A stretch of 64,000 nucleotides of DNA. Source: Bacteroidota bacterium. Lineage in GTDB: Bacteria; Bacteroidota; Ignavibacteria; Kapaibacteriales; HRBIN21. Location of the stretch: the NCBI GenBank assembly GCA_030550275.1, contig JAUQPR010000004.1, positions 112,707 to 176,706 on the forward strand, given 5' to 3'. Position numbers and translations under genes: made by a program. The notes under the pieces are model-generated. The model made no database searches, was not told the DNA's origin, and saw nothing but the letters and a program-made list of their open reading frames with translations. Shown here one piece after another: positions 44,450 through 52,588 of the stretch. Numbering within the stretch: position 1 is the stretch's first letter; each line of letters starts with the position of its first letter.

Positions 44450-46354
44450 ATGCGGCAAGCGGTACTGCTCGGAGCTGCATGGGCATTGCTCTGGGGGGCA
44501 GTGTACGGGCAGACCCTGGAGGAGATGGAGCAGAGCTTGGAGGAGCAGCACGAAGAGGAGACGGTGCTCTCTGTGCTGGAGCTCTTTGAGCGCTATCGCC
44601 AAGAGCCGCTGTGCCTGCGCAGAGCGCGGGTTGGAGAGCTTGCTCAGCTTCCGGGAATCTCCCGCGGCATCGCAAGTCGCCTGCTGCAGTTGGTGCGGCA
44701 GTATCCCGATACGGCGCTTGCACAGTTGTTGGACTCGCTCTCCTTGAGCCCTGAGCAACGCCAGATTCTGCTGCAAGCCACAACAATGGAGTGCCCGACG
44801 CGGGAATCCTCACGCGCGACTGCCCGCGCAGCGGCGAGTCTGCCTCTGGCAAGCTTTGGAGAGATGGGGGGCTTCCTGGGTCCCTTCTTCGCCTCGCGGG
44901 GACGGGTTCGGCAGCGCTGGGAATGGCTGGAGTTTGAGGGCGTGTGGGAGCGCGATGCGGGAGAGGCGCTGGGGATGGAGCATCTCAGCCTCTCTCTCAT
45001 CGGGCAGCCGTGGGAGGGCGTGCGGTGGATTGTGGGTGACTTTCGCTGCCTTGCTGCAACGGGATTGATGCTGGGACCTCCGTTCCGGCTGCGGAGTGCG
45101 GGAATGACCGCTCCGGCTCCATGGAGGACTATGCTCAGACCCTGGGCGTCGACGCTGGAGGAGGGCTACTGGCGCGGAGCAGCGCTGCAAGTTGACCTTG
45201 GACAGTTGGGGCGGGTATTGGGCTGGGCTGCTGTAACGCCACGCAGCGGACGAGTTGACAGCAACGGAATCGTCCGCTCAATCAAGACCGATGGCATCTT
45301 CGCAACGCCGCAGGAGCGGCAGCTCCGCTTTGCATTCCGCGAGTATAATGCCGGAGGTGTCGCGGAGCTGAGGCTTGGGGAGGGGCTTCGATGGGCGGTT
45401 GAGGCACTATGGTTGCGCTATTCTCATCCGCTGGAGACGCAGAGCCGACGGGATTTCCGAGGGCAATCGGGGATGCTGCTTGGCTCCGGAATCGCCTGGC
45501 ATCGAGGTGCTTGGGAGTTCGTTGCCGAAGGGGTCCGGGATGCTCAGGGGCAACTTGCCGGTGTTGCCGCACTTCGCTACAGCACGAAGCGCTGGAGCGC
45601 TGCAGTGCAGTTGCGCAGCTTCGCTGAAGAGTTCCGTTCGCCGTACGGAAGCGCCTTCTCCTGGTACTCCGCGCCCAGCAATGAGCAGGGCGTCTACACA
45701 GCAGCAACGTGGAGGATGCTCCCAGGCGTTTCAGCCGGCGTGTATGGGGAGCTGTTCTGTTCACTGGCACCACCCTTTGGGATGCCGATTCGGCAGTATG
45801 GGGGAAGGGTGGGAGGATGGGTCGAGTGGCGGAAGGCGCAACGGTGGGCGCTGCGCCTGTGGCTGCTCCAGCAGCGCACGTTGGAGGCACGCAGGTGGGA
45901 AAGCCAGTGGCAAATCTACGAGCAGGAGCGGACCGCCGCACGGTTGAGTGCTGCCGTGCAGCTCCGCCAGGGATGGCGTCTGCGGGGGCGGATGGAGCTG
46001 CTCTGGGGACGGGTTCCGGAGTCGCAGTGGGGAGCCTTGCAGCTCCTGGGCATGGAGGTTGTGCAGGAACGTTGGGGAGGCAGCGCTTGGAGCGGACTCT
46101 ACCGTACTCCGGGCTCTACCCTGGCGTTTTGGGTCTATGAGGGCGCTACGCAGGAGTTCCCTCGGTTGCACATGCTGTACGGGCGCGGCAGCTACACGGC
46201 GCTCTCCGGATGGGTGCGGTTGTGGAAGCTCCGCTGTGAGGCGGCGGCAGCGGTAATTGCCCGAACGGCTCCACCGTTGACGAGTGTCTGGGGACGAAAG
46301 CTCCAAGGAGGGCAGTACTGGCTGGTGAGCCTTGCTGTGGAAGTGCGCTACTGA
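44450..46354 (+). CDS. Outer-membrane protein with periplasmic helix-hairpin-helix domain
   Basis: A 634-residue protein. Signal peptide [21 protein letters not shown]. Residues 22-60 are acidic and coiled ([18 protein letters not shown]). Residues 55-110 form helix-hairpin-helix units ([24 protein letters not shown]), the ComEA-type fold that binds DNA backbone. The remaining 480 residues are a long run of aromatic beta strands ending in LAVEVRY, a barrel C terminus. HhH-plus-barrel proteins are known as conserved hypotheticals of Bacteroidota. A DNA-related role at the outer membrane is only an inference from the fold. ATG 44450 lies two bases after the previous stop. Confidence 0.75.
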   Translation: MRQAVLLGAAWALLWGAVYGQTLEEMEQSLEEQHEEETVLSVLELFERYRQEPLCLRRARVGELAQLPGISRGIASRLLQLVRQYPDTALAQLLDSLSLSPEQRQILLQATTMECPTRESSRATARAAASLPLASFGEMGGFLGPFFASRGRVRQRWEWLEFEGVWERDAGEALGMEHLSLSLIGQPWEGVRWIVGDFRCLAATGLMLGPPFRLRSAGMTAPAPWRTMLRPWASTLEEGYWRGAALQVDLGQLGRVLGWAAVTPRSGRVDSNGIVRSIKTDGIFATPQERQLRFAFREYNAGGVAELRLGEGLRWAVEALWLRYSHPLETQSRRDFRGQSGMLLGSGIAWHRGAWEFVAEGVRDAQGQLAGVAALRYSTKRWSAAVQLRSFAEEFRSPYGSAFSWYSAPSNEQGVYTAATWRMLPGVSAGVYGELFCSLAPPFGMPIRQYGGRVGGWVEWRKAQRWALRLWLLQQRTLEARRWESQWQIYEQERTAARLSAAVQLRQGWRLRGRMELLWGRVPESQWGALQLLGMEVVQERWGGSAWSGLYRTPGSTLAFWVYEGATQEFPRLHMLYGRGSYTALSGWVRLWKLRCEAAAAVIARTAPPLTSVWGRKLQGGQYWLVSLAVEVRY

Positions 46355-46366
46355 CGGGCTTTTCCG

Positions 46367-46374
46367 TACTTTTG
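46367..46374 (+). promoter_or_regulatory. -7 promoter box TACTTTTG (mreB)
   Basis: Exact TAnnTTTG match followed by CACCCG, 39 bases before ATG 46413. Confidence 0.62.
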
Positions 46375-46412
46375 CACCCGTTGCCGGATGCAGTTGCGTG
46401 CGCGGGAGCTTG

Positions 46413-47438
46413 ATGGGAGCATGGAGCCTCTTCTCCAATGACATTGCCATTGACCTGGGGACGGCGAACACGCTGATTTGGGCAAAGGGGCGGGGAATCG
46501 TACTCAACGAGCCTTCCATCGTTGCCTACGACCGGACGACGCGCCAGTTGGTCGCCATCGGGCATGCTGCCCAGGCAATGGTGGGAAAGACCCATCGGGA
46601 GATTCGCACTATTCGACCGCTCAAGGACGGGGTCATTGCCGATTTCGAGATCGCCGAGGCGATGCTGCGTGCCTTCATCCGGCGCGTCTCCAGCGGGTGG
46701 TTCCCTCCACGGCGGGTTATCGTGTGCGTGCCCGTTGGAATCACTGAGGTCGAAAAGCGTGCGGTGCGCGATAGTGCCGAGCATGCCGGAGCGCGCGAGG
46801 TGTACTTGCTGCCCGAACCAATGGCAGCCGCAATTGGTGTGGGCATCGACGTGCACGAGCCCACCGGCAACATGATTGTAGACATCGGCGGAGGGACAAC
46901 CGAGATCGCCGTCATTGCGCTGTCGGGAATCGTCGTTGAGGAATCCGTCCGTATCGCCGGGGACGAGATGACCAACGCCATTGTTCAGCACTTCCGCCGG
47001 GAGCACAACATGCTCATCGGGGAGCGCACGGCGGAGATGATTAAGTGCCAGGTCGGCTCGGCAGTACCGCTGGAGGAGGAGTACGTCATCGAGGTCCGGG
47101 GGCGCAATCTCGTGAGCGGAGTGCCGCAGATGATCCAGGTCTCCTCGGAGGAGATTCGGCAGGCGCTGCAGGAGCCCATCAACGTGATTGTGCAGGCGGT
47201 GTTGAGCCTGTTGGAGCGTACCCCACCCGAGCTTGCTGCCGATATCTACGATCGCGGAATCATCCTCACCGGTGGCGGGGCACTGCTGAAGGGATTGGAC
47301 CAGCGACTGGAGCAGGCAACCGATCTGCCCGTCCACGTTGCCGAAGACCCCTTGACGGCGGTGGTGCGCGGCGGTGGAAAGGTCTTGGAGGAGTTTCCGC
47401 GCTACCAATCCGTCCTGCTCAAGCCGCGGCGGCTGTGA
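46413..47438 (+). CDS. mreB: Rod-shape-determining protein MreB
   Basis: A 341-residue bacterial actin that polymerises under the inner membrane and guides lateral wall synthesis. [14 protein letters not shown] (phosphate 1) at residues 10-23, [77 protein letters not shown] (phosphate 2) near residue 153, GERTAEMIK and [16 protein letters not shown] (adenosine motif) near residue 286 are all present. ATG 46413 with GGGAG upstream. mreC, mreD and the usual operon do not follow: the next gene is convergent after a 3-base gap, so mreB is monocistronic here. Confidence 0.96.
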   Translation: MGAWSLFSNDIAIDLGTANTLIWAKGRGIVLNEPSIVAYDRTTRQLVAIGHAAQAMVGKTHREIRTIRPLKDGVIADFEIAEAMLRAFIRRVSSGWFPPRRVIVCVPVGITEVEKRAVRDSAEHAGAREVYLLPEPMAAAIGVGIDVHEPTGNMIVDIGGGTTEIAVIALSGIVVEESVRIAGDEMTNAIVQHFRREHNMLIGERTAEMIKCQVGSAVPLEEEYVIEVRGRNLVSGVPQMIQVSSEEIRQALQEPINVIVQAVLSLLERTPPELAADIYDRGIILTGGGALLKGLDQRLEQATDLPVHVAEDPLTAVVRGGGKVLEEFPRYQSVLLKPRRL

Positions 47439-47441
47439 GCC

Positions 47442-50400
47442 TCAGAAGTCGTAGCCCAGCGAGAGGAGGTATACGGGCTTGGAGAAGTTCCCGGCGCCGG
47501 CGTATCGCCAGGCAACATCGAGCTTGAGCGGGAAGCCGAAGAGTGCAAGCCGGATTCCTGTCCCAACACTCAGCAGCAGCTCGCCAGAGCCGCTCGACGG
47601 CGAAGAGCGACCGGGCTCGGACCACAGTGCTCCGGCGTCCAGGAAGAAGCAGCCCGTCATCGCCTGCAGGATAAGCGGAAGCGGAGAGGTCCACAGCGCC
47701 ACCAGCAGAGGGAAGCGCAGCTCGGCATTGAGGAGGGCAAAGCGTGAGCCCATACGTTCGGCAACGCCATAGCCGCGCAACGGGGTTACCGCCGTGGCGA
47801 AGAGGAAGTCCTCGGGAAGGTCGTAGGGGAGTTGGCGTGTGGGGAAGCTGGGATTGAGCCAGTTCTCGGTGCCCAAGGTAAAGAAGCGCTGGGGGTTGGG
47901 ACCGAGGCTGGCAGCCCCTGCCAGGCGAAGGGCGAAGCTGCTCCAGCGCCCCAGGCGTATGTAGCGGCGGTAATCCCCTATCAGCGTCACAAAGCCGATG
48001 CCGCCAGCGGAGAGCTTGGGAACGAGCTGAATGCCGGCATAGTAGCGGCTACCCCACAAGGGCGAGAAGATGCCCCAGAGGGCGTCGTCGTGCACGTAGC
48101 GGGCAGAGGGGATCAGGAGGAAGCGCTGCAGCAGTGGTTCAAACGGCGGCTCGATGTTGTCCAAGTTCTCGCGCGTTGCCCATGCCAGCCCAAGCCCCCA
48201 CTCCAGTCGGTTGAAGCGGTCGAAGGGATACCACGCGCTGCCCCACAGCCCGTACGTGCGGAAGCGGTACAGGGAGTCGTTGCTGCGGATGACGTAGCCG
48301 ACTTGGTGGAAGCCGGTGAACTGGTAGTCGATGAGCTCGGGCAGGTAGGCGTAGGAGACCAGGAAGTTGCTGTTCTTCAGGTCCACCATCAGGTTGGCTT
48401 CGATGTAGAGCTGGTGGTCGCCCAGCACATCGCTGAAGAGCATCTGCGTGATGCCCTGTAGACCGAAGAAGGTGTTGTACCCGGCGCTGCCCAGGATGAG
48501 GTCGGGGGAGAAGCTGATGCGGTAGGGGCGTGGTCCCAGGATGGAGTCTTTGGGAAGCGCCACTGTCGGCGAGAGCGCGGGGGATGGGGAAGGGAGCTCG
48601 GTGTTCGGGCGCACCATCTGCTGGTTGTCGAAGGTGAGCTCGAAGGTGGCGTAGGGGCGATAGGTCAGGGAATCCGTTGCCTGGGTAGCCGGGCGGGACT
48701 GCGCGGTGAGCGCCTCCTGCTGCAGTTGGCGGAAGGTTGTCAGTGGAAGGAGTGTATCGCTGCGGCGCTGCTGCAAGGGGAAACGGAGCAGGAAGAGATC
48801 GTAGCCCCCTTGGAGTTGCACCGCCATTGCCAGGAGCGTGCCATCGCTGCTGAGCGAGATTTGGGTGATGCCGAACAGGGAGTTGGTCAGCGGAGTACTT
48901 TGCCCGGTGCGCAGGTCCAGAATGTAGACGTTCCCGATACCGTTGGCATCGGAGACGTAGAGCAGAGAGGTGCCATCGGGCGCTGCTGCCAGAGAGGTCT
49001 TGAGAAACTCCGGTGTTCGGGTCAGGCGGCGGAGGCGCCGGCTGGAGAGCTCCAGCTCGTAGATGTCGCTCTGGCGTAGCGGATGGTTCCACATCTGCAC
49101 GAGCGAATCGGCGCCAAGCTGCAGATGATCCCCGCGGTCGGAGACGAAGTAGATGCGGCTTCCATCGGGCGACCACGCGGGCGAGAGGTCGGAGAAGCGG
49201 TCGTTGGTGAGGTTTTCTAACTGGCGCGTCTTCAGGTCGTACAGCCACAAATCCGGGCGCTCCCCACGGGTGGCAACGAAGAGGAGCCGGGAGCCGTCCG
49301 GCGAGTACGCTACCGAGGAGATTGCGCGGAACCCCAGACGGAGCGGTGTATACTGGCGAGTGGCAACGTCAATGAGGTAGATGGCGTTCTCGCCTCCGTA
49401 CTTCGCCGCAACAGCCAGGGTCTTCCCATCCGGACTCCAGGAGATGCCAGGGGTGAGCAGGTTGAGCTCTTCGAAATCGCGCTCGCGTCCACTGCTTGCA
49501 AGAAGGCGGGGCGAGGCATCGCGCCGGTCCAGGCGGAGTACGTACAGGGCAAAGGTGCCAGTCCGATCGGAGAGGAAGGCAATCGCGGAGCCATCGGGCG
49601 AGAGCGCTGGGGAGGTGTTGTAGTAGTAGTCCTCGCGGCTGCGGTCGGTGAGGCGTTCGGCACTGGAGCGTAGGTCGTCGTAGCGGGCAATGTCGGGCCA
49701 GTAGAGCTTCTTCATCTCCCAGGTCCATTCGCGCGAGAAGTCCTCAAGGCTCTGCTTGAAGGTGGCGCGGAAAGCGGCATCGAGGTTCTTGCTCAGTTTG
49801 AGGCGCTGGAGCAGCTCGGTGATCTTCTCGCGTCCGTAGCGTCGGGCAATGTACCAGTAGAAGGCTTGCCCGCCCCGGTAGGCAAGGTAGCCATCCAGGG
49901 ATTCCAAGCCGCGGAGCTGTTCGCTGAGCACAAGGTCGCGCATGAATTGGTCGGTGCGGGTATCGTAGCCGCCCAAGCTTTCGAACTCGCACAGCCCTTC
50001 GTTCATCCACAACGGGAGCTCAACGAGTGCGTTCCGCGCGATGGCGTTCTGGAGGGACCCACCGTAGAACATATCGTTGAGCACCGCGTGCACGAGCTCG
50101 TGGTGGATGACATGGCGGAAGAGCTCGTAATTGCCCTCAAAGGGCACAACAACCCGATTTTTGAAGAGCTCGGTGACGCCCCCGACCCCCTCCGGCAGGA
50201 ACTCCCAGACGACGTTGGTCTGCTGGAACTCCACGTGGGAGTTGTACACGATGAGGGAGATGCGCCGGGTCAGCCGATGTCCCAAGGTCTGCTGGATGGA
50301 CTCCAGCGCACGTTCCCCAACAATAGCGGCGAAGCGCGCCAGGTATTCGCCGTCCTGGGCGAAGTAGACATCCAAATGGCGCGATTGGATGTACTGCCAG

Positions 50401-50495
50401 CGGAAGCGTTCGTACTGCACTTTGTTCTTCCCGAACTGCGCTGCTGCTGGCAGCACAGCTGCGAGGGCAAACGCCACGATTCCGTATAGCCACAT
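47442..50495 (-). CDS. Gluzincin-like peptidase, PD40 beta-propeller and Omp85-like barrel in one chain
   Basis: A 1017-residue envelope protein. Signal peptide MWLYGIVAFALAAVLPAAAQ. Residues 40-260 are peptidase MA-like: HHELVHAVL gives zinc ligands His132 and His136 with catalytic Glu133, and WMNEGLCEFES gives the third ligand Glu166. Residues about 275-560 are TolB/PD40 propeller repeats (SPALSPDGSAIAFLSDRTG, ISWSPDGKTLAV, VAYSPDGSRLLFVATRG, PAWSPDGSRIYFVSDRGD). The last 380 residues resemble an Omp85/bacterial surface antigen barrel (TPLRGYGVAERM, CFFLDAGALW, GTGIRLALFGFPLKLD, final Phe). The layout suggests an outer-membrane anchored protease with a periplasmic or surface propeller. Ribosome site AGAGGA precedes ATG 50495. 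Confidence 0.83.
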   Translation of the reverse strand: MWLYGIVAFALAAVLPAAAQFGKNKVQYERFRWQYIQSRHLDVYFAQDGEYLARFAAIVGERALESIQQTLGHRLTRRISLIVYNSHVEFQQTNVVWEFLPEGVGGVTELFKNRVVVPFEGNYELFRHVIHHELVHAVLNDMFYGGSLQNAIARNALVELPLWMNEGLCEFESLGGYDTRTDQFMRDLVLSEQLRGLESLDGYLAYRGGQAFYWYIARRYGREKITELLQRLKLSKNLDAAFRATFKQSLEDFSREWTWEMKKLYWPDIARYDDLRSSAERLTDRSREDYYYNTSPALSPDGSAIAFLSDRTGTFALYVLRLDRRDASPRLLASSGRERDFEELNLLTPGISWSPDGKTLAVAAKYGGENAIYLIDVATRQYTPLRLGFRAISSVAYSPDGSRLLFVATRGERPDLWLYDLKTRQLENLTNDRFSDLSPAWSPDGSRIYFVSDRGDHLQLGADSLVQMWNHPLRQSDIYELELSSRRLRRLTRTPEFLKTSLAAAPDGTSLLYVSDANGIGNVYILDLRTGQSTPLTNSLFGITQISLSSDGTLLAMAVQLQGGYDLFLLRFPLQQRRSDTLLPLTTFRQLQQEALTAQSRPATQATDSLTYRPYATFELTFDNQQMVRPNTELPSPSPALSPTVALPKDSILGPRPYRISFSPDLILGSAGYNTFFGLQGITQMLFSDVLGDHQLYIEANLMVDLKNSNFLVSYAYLPELIDYQFTGFHQVGYVIRSNDSLYRFRTYGLWGSAWYPFDRFNRLEWGLGLAWATRENLDNIEPPFEPLLQRFLLIPSARYVHDDALWGIFSPLWGSRYYAGIQLVPKLSAGGIGFVTLIGDYRRYIRLGRWSSFALRLAGAASLGPNPQRFFTLGTENWLNPSFPTRQLPYDLPEDFLFATAVTPLRGYGVAERMGSRFALLNAELRFPLLVALWTSPLPLILQAMTGCFFLDAGALWSEPGRSSPSSGSGELLLSVGTGIRLALFGFPLKLDVAWRYAGAGNFSKPVYLLSLGYDF

Positions 50496-50576
50496 CGCGC
50501 GGTTCCTCTCTGGGTCCTGGCGGGCTTAGACGAAGCCTCCAGGGCTTGCGTTTAGCTGCCGCCTTAGGGAAAGGCG

Positions 50577-50584
50577 CAATTTTG
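50577..50584 (+). promoter_or_regulatory. -7-like box CAATTTTG
   Basis: One mismatch to TAnnTTTG, 44 bases before ATG 50628, in the 132-base divergent gap between the peptidase/barrel gene and the acyltransferase. A weak GCCTT/AAGGC hairpin precedes it, with no T run. Confidence 0.42.
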
Positions 50585-50627
50585 TAAGTTGCGTCCGGGC
50601 GTGTGTACTCATGTCGACAGCCTTGAG

Positions 50628-52475
50628 ATGCGCGTGGACGTTGTGATGCCGAAGATGGGGGAGTCGGTGCAGGAGGGGAAGATCATCCGCTGGGTCAAGC
50701 GCGTTGGGGAGCGCGTGGAGCAGGACGAGACGCTGCTGGAGATCTCCACCGACAAGGTGGACACGGAGATTCCGGCGCCGGCATCGGGGATACTGGCGGA
50801 GATTCTGGCACCCGAAGGCGAGACCGTGCCCGTGGGAACCGTCATCGCCCGAATCGAGGTAGAAGTTGCTGCCGAAGGGGCTGCACCGGCTCCGGAGCCG
50901 GAGAAGGCTGTGGAAGCAGCGCCGGCTGCCTCAGTTGAACCTGCAGCACCTTCGGTTCAAGCTCCAACTCCAATACCCTCACCAGCTCCGGCTGCGATGG
51001 CTTCTGCGCAGCTACTCGACGTTGTGATGCCGAAGATGGGGGAGTCGGTGCAGGAGGGGAAGATCATCCGCTGGGTCAAGCGCGTTGGGGAGCGCGTGGA
51101 GCAGGACGAGACACTGCTGGAGATCTCCACCGACAAGGTGGACACGGAGATTCCGGCGCCGGCATCGGGAGTGTTGGCGGAGATTCTGGCACCCGAAGGC
51201 GAGACCGTGCCCGTGGGAACCGTCATCGCCCGAATTGCTGTCACCGAAGGAGCCATCAGCACGGGAGCGCCAACAAGGCAGGAAGTGCTATCGTCGAAGG
51301 CTCCCGAGCCATCTGTGACAGCACCACCGTCTCCTGTAACACCACCACCGTCGCCCGTTGCGGCGCCTGCGCCTGCGATTGCGGAGCCGGCGGCATCGGT
51401 ACAACCGACGCCTGCTCCGCCGGCGCGTTCGGGCAATGGGCATGACGGAGGCGTCGGTGAGCGCATCCCGCGGATGAGCGGGCGCCGATTCTACTCCCCG
51501 CTGGTGCGGGCAATTGCTGAAGCCGAGGGGATTTCGCTGCAAGAGCTGGAGCAGATTCCCGGCACAGGGTTGGAAGGGCGGGTCACCAAGCACGATCTGC
51601 TGCGCTACCTGGAGCAGCGCCGCGCACGCATTGCCCAGCCCGTCCAGCCACCCACGCCAGCGGAAGCGACCCCCACCGTTGAGGCGCCCACAGCCCCGCC
51701 CAGGATCGAGGTCCGTGAGCCTACCCCGCGGGTGGAGGCGGTCCCGACGGCTCCTGCAGGGGCGGAGTTTGAGGTCATCCCGATGGACCACGTCCGCCAG
51801 CTTATTGCCGAGCACATGGTGCGCTCAAAGCATACATCGCCGCACGTGACCAGTGTGGACGAGGCGGACGTGACCGGGCTGGTGCGCTTGCGTGAGCGCT
51901 ACAAGGAGGAGTTCGAACGCCGCGAAGGGGTCAAGCTCACCTACATGCCCTTCTTCATCCGTGCCGCCATCGAGGCGCTGAAAGCCTTCCCGCTGCTCAA
52001 CGCTAGCGTGGATGGCAAGAACATCATTGTGCACAAGCGCATCAACATCGGGATTGCAACAGCGCTGCCCAACGGGAACCTCATCGTGCCGGTCATCAAG
52101 AATGCCGATGCACTCAGCATTACCGGGCTGGCACGCGCTGTGCAAGACCTGGCGCAGCGCGCCCGCACCAAGAAGCTGCTCCCCGATGAGGTGCAGGGCG
52201 GGACCTTCTCCATCACCAACTTCGGCACCTTCGGGACATTGCTGGGAACCCCGATTATCAACCAGCCGCAGGTGGCAATCCTGGGCATTGGAGCAATCCA
52301 GAAACGCCCCGTCGTTCGGGAGATTGACGGTAGCGATGTCATCGTCGTTCGGCACATGGTCTACCTCTCGCTGAGCTTCGACCATCGGATTATCGATGGG
52401 ATGCTGGCGGGGCAATTCCTGCAGGTGGTGCGGCAGAGCCTGGAGCGCATGAACGAGCACACGGTCCAGTTGTAG
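50628..52475 (+). CDS. Dihydrolipoyl acyltransferase (E2) with two lipoyl domains
   Basis: A 615-residue E2 of a 2-oxoacid dehydrogenase complex, most like the two-lipoyl 2-oxoglutarate (SucB) or branched-chain type. Lipoyl domains at residues 3-76 and 130-203 carry STDKVDTE with lipoyl-lysines Lys43 and Lys170. Pro/Ala linkers follow, a peripheral subunit-binding domain (FYSPLVRAIAEAEGISLQEL, GTGLEGRVTKHDLL) at about 283-330, and a catalytic domain at 383-615 with His586-Arg-Ile-Ile-Asp590-Gly in SFDHRIIDG. E1 and E3 genes are not in the window. ATG 50628 is chosen over in-frame TTG 50619. The presence of both this E2 and KorAB means two routes for 2-oxoacid oxidation may coexist. Confidence 0.92.
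   Translation: MRVDVVMPKMGESVQEGKIIRWVKRVGERVEQDETLLEISTDKVDTEIPAPASGILAEILAPEGETVPVGTVIARIEVEVAAEGAAPAPEPEKAVEAAPAASVEPAAPSVQAPTPIPSPAPAAMASAQLLDVVMPKMGESVQEGKIIRWVKRVGERVEQDETLLEISTDKVDTEIPAPASGVLAEILAPEGETVPVGTVIARIAVTEGAISTGAPTRQEVLSSKAPEPSVTAPPSPVTPPPSPVAAPAPAIAEPAASVQPTPAPPARSGNGHDGGVGERIPRMSGRRFYSPLVRAIAEAEGISLQELEQIPGTGLEGRVTKHDLLRYLEQRRARIAQPVQPPTPAEATPTVEAPTAPPRIEVREPTPRVEAVPTAPAGAEFEVIPMDHVRQLIAEHMVRSKHTSPHVTSVDEADVTGLVRLRERYKEEFERREGVKLTYMPFFIRAAIEALKAFPLLNASVDGKNIIVHKRINIGIATALPNGNLIVPVIKNADALSITGLARAVQDLAQRARTKKLLPDEVQGGTFSITNFGTFGTLLGTPIINQPQVAILGIGAIQKRPVVREIDGSDVIVVRHMVYLSLSFDHRIIDGMLAGQFLQVVRQSLERMNEHTVQL
50637..50854 (+). repeat. Lipoyl-domain direct repeat, copy 1
   Basis: 218 bases, matched by 51018-51235 with five differences that I count (one in the ACG/ACA codon, four near GGGATACTG/GGAGTGTTG). 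Offset 381 bases, a multiple of three. Confidence 0.9.
51018..51235 (+). repeat. Lipoyl-domain direct repeat, copy 2
   Basis: Second copy of the lipoyl-coding repeat, about 98 percent identical to 50637-50854 at the DNA level, including third codon positions. Identity stops at the Pro/Ala-rich linkers on both sides. Confidence 0.9.
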
Positions 52476-52555
52476 GCATCTGCTTACGCTTTGATGGGAG
52501 GAAGTCTGAAAGTGGGGAGCCCGGTGGGAAGCGAGCGTGGGCACGGAGGTTGCGA

Positions 52556-52562
52556 TATTTTG
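52556..52562 (+). promoter_or_regulatory. -7-like box TATTTTG
   Basis: Shortened variant followed by CCAC, 27 bases before ATG 52589, which also has ribosome site GGGAGGGTG at 52576-52584. Confidence 0.42.
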
Positions 52563-52588
52563 CCACGGTGCTCTTGGGAGGGTGAATC

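Noticed and set aside
50555..50580. Terminator hairpin GCCTT/AAGGC before the E2 gene
   Set aside because: Only five base pairs with no T run in the relevant direction; nothing transcribed into it from a known gene end.
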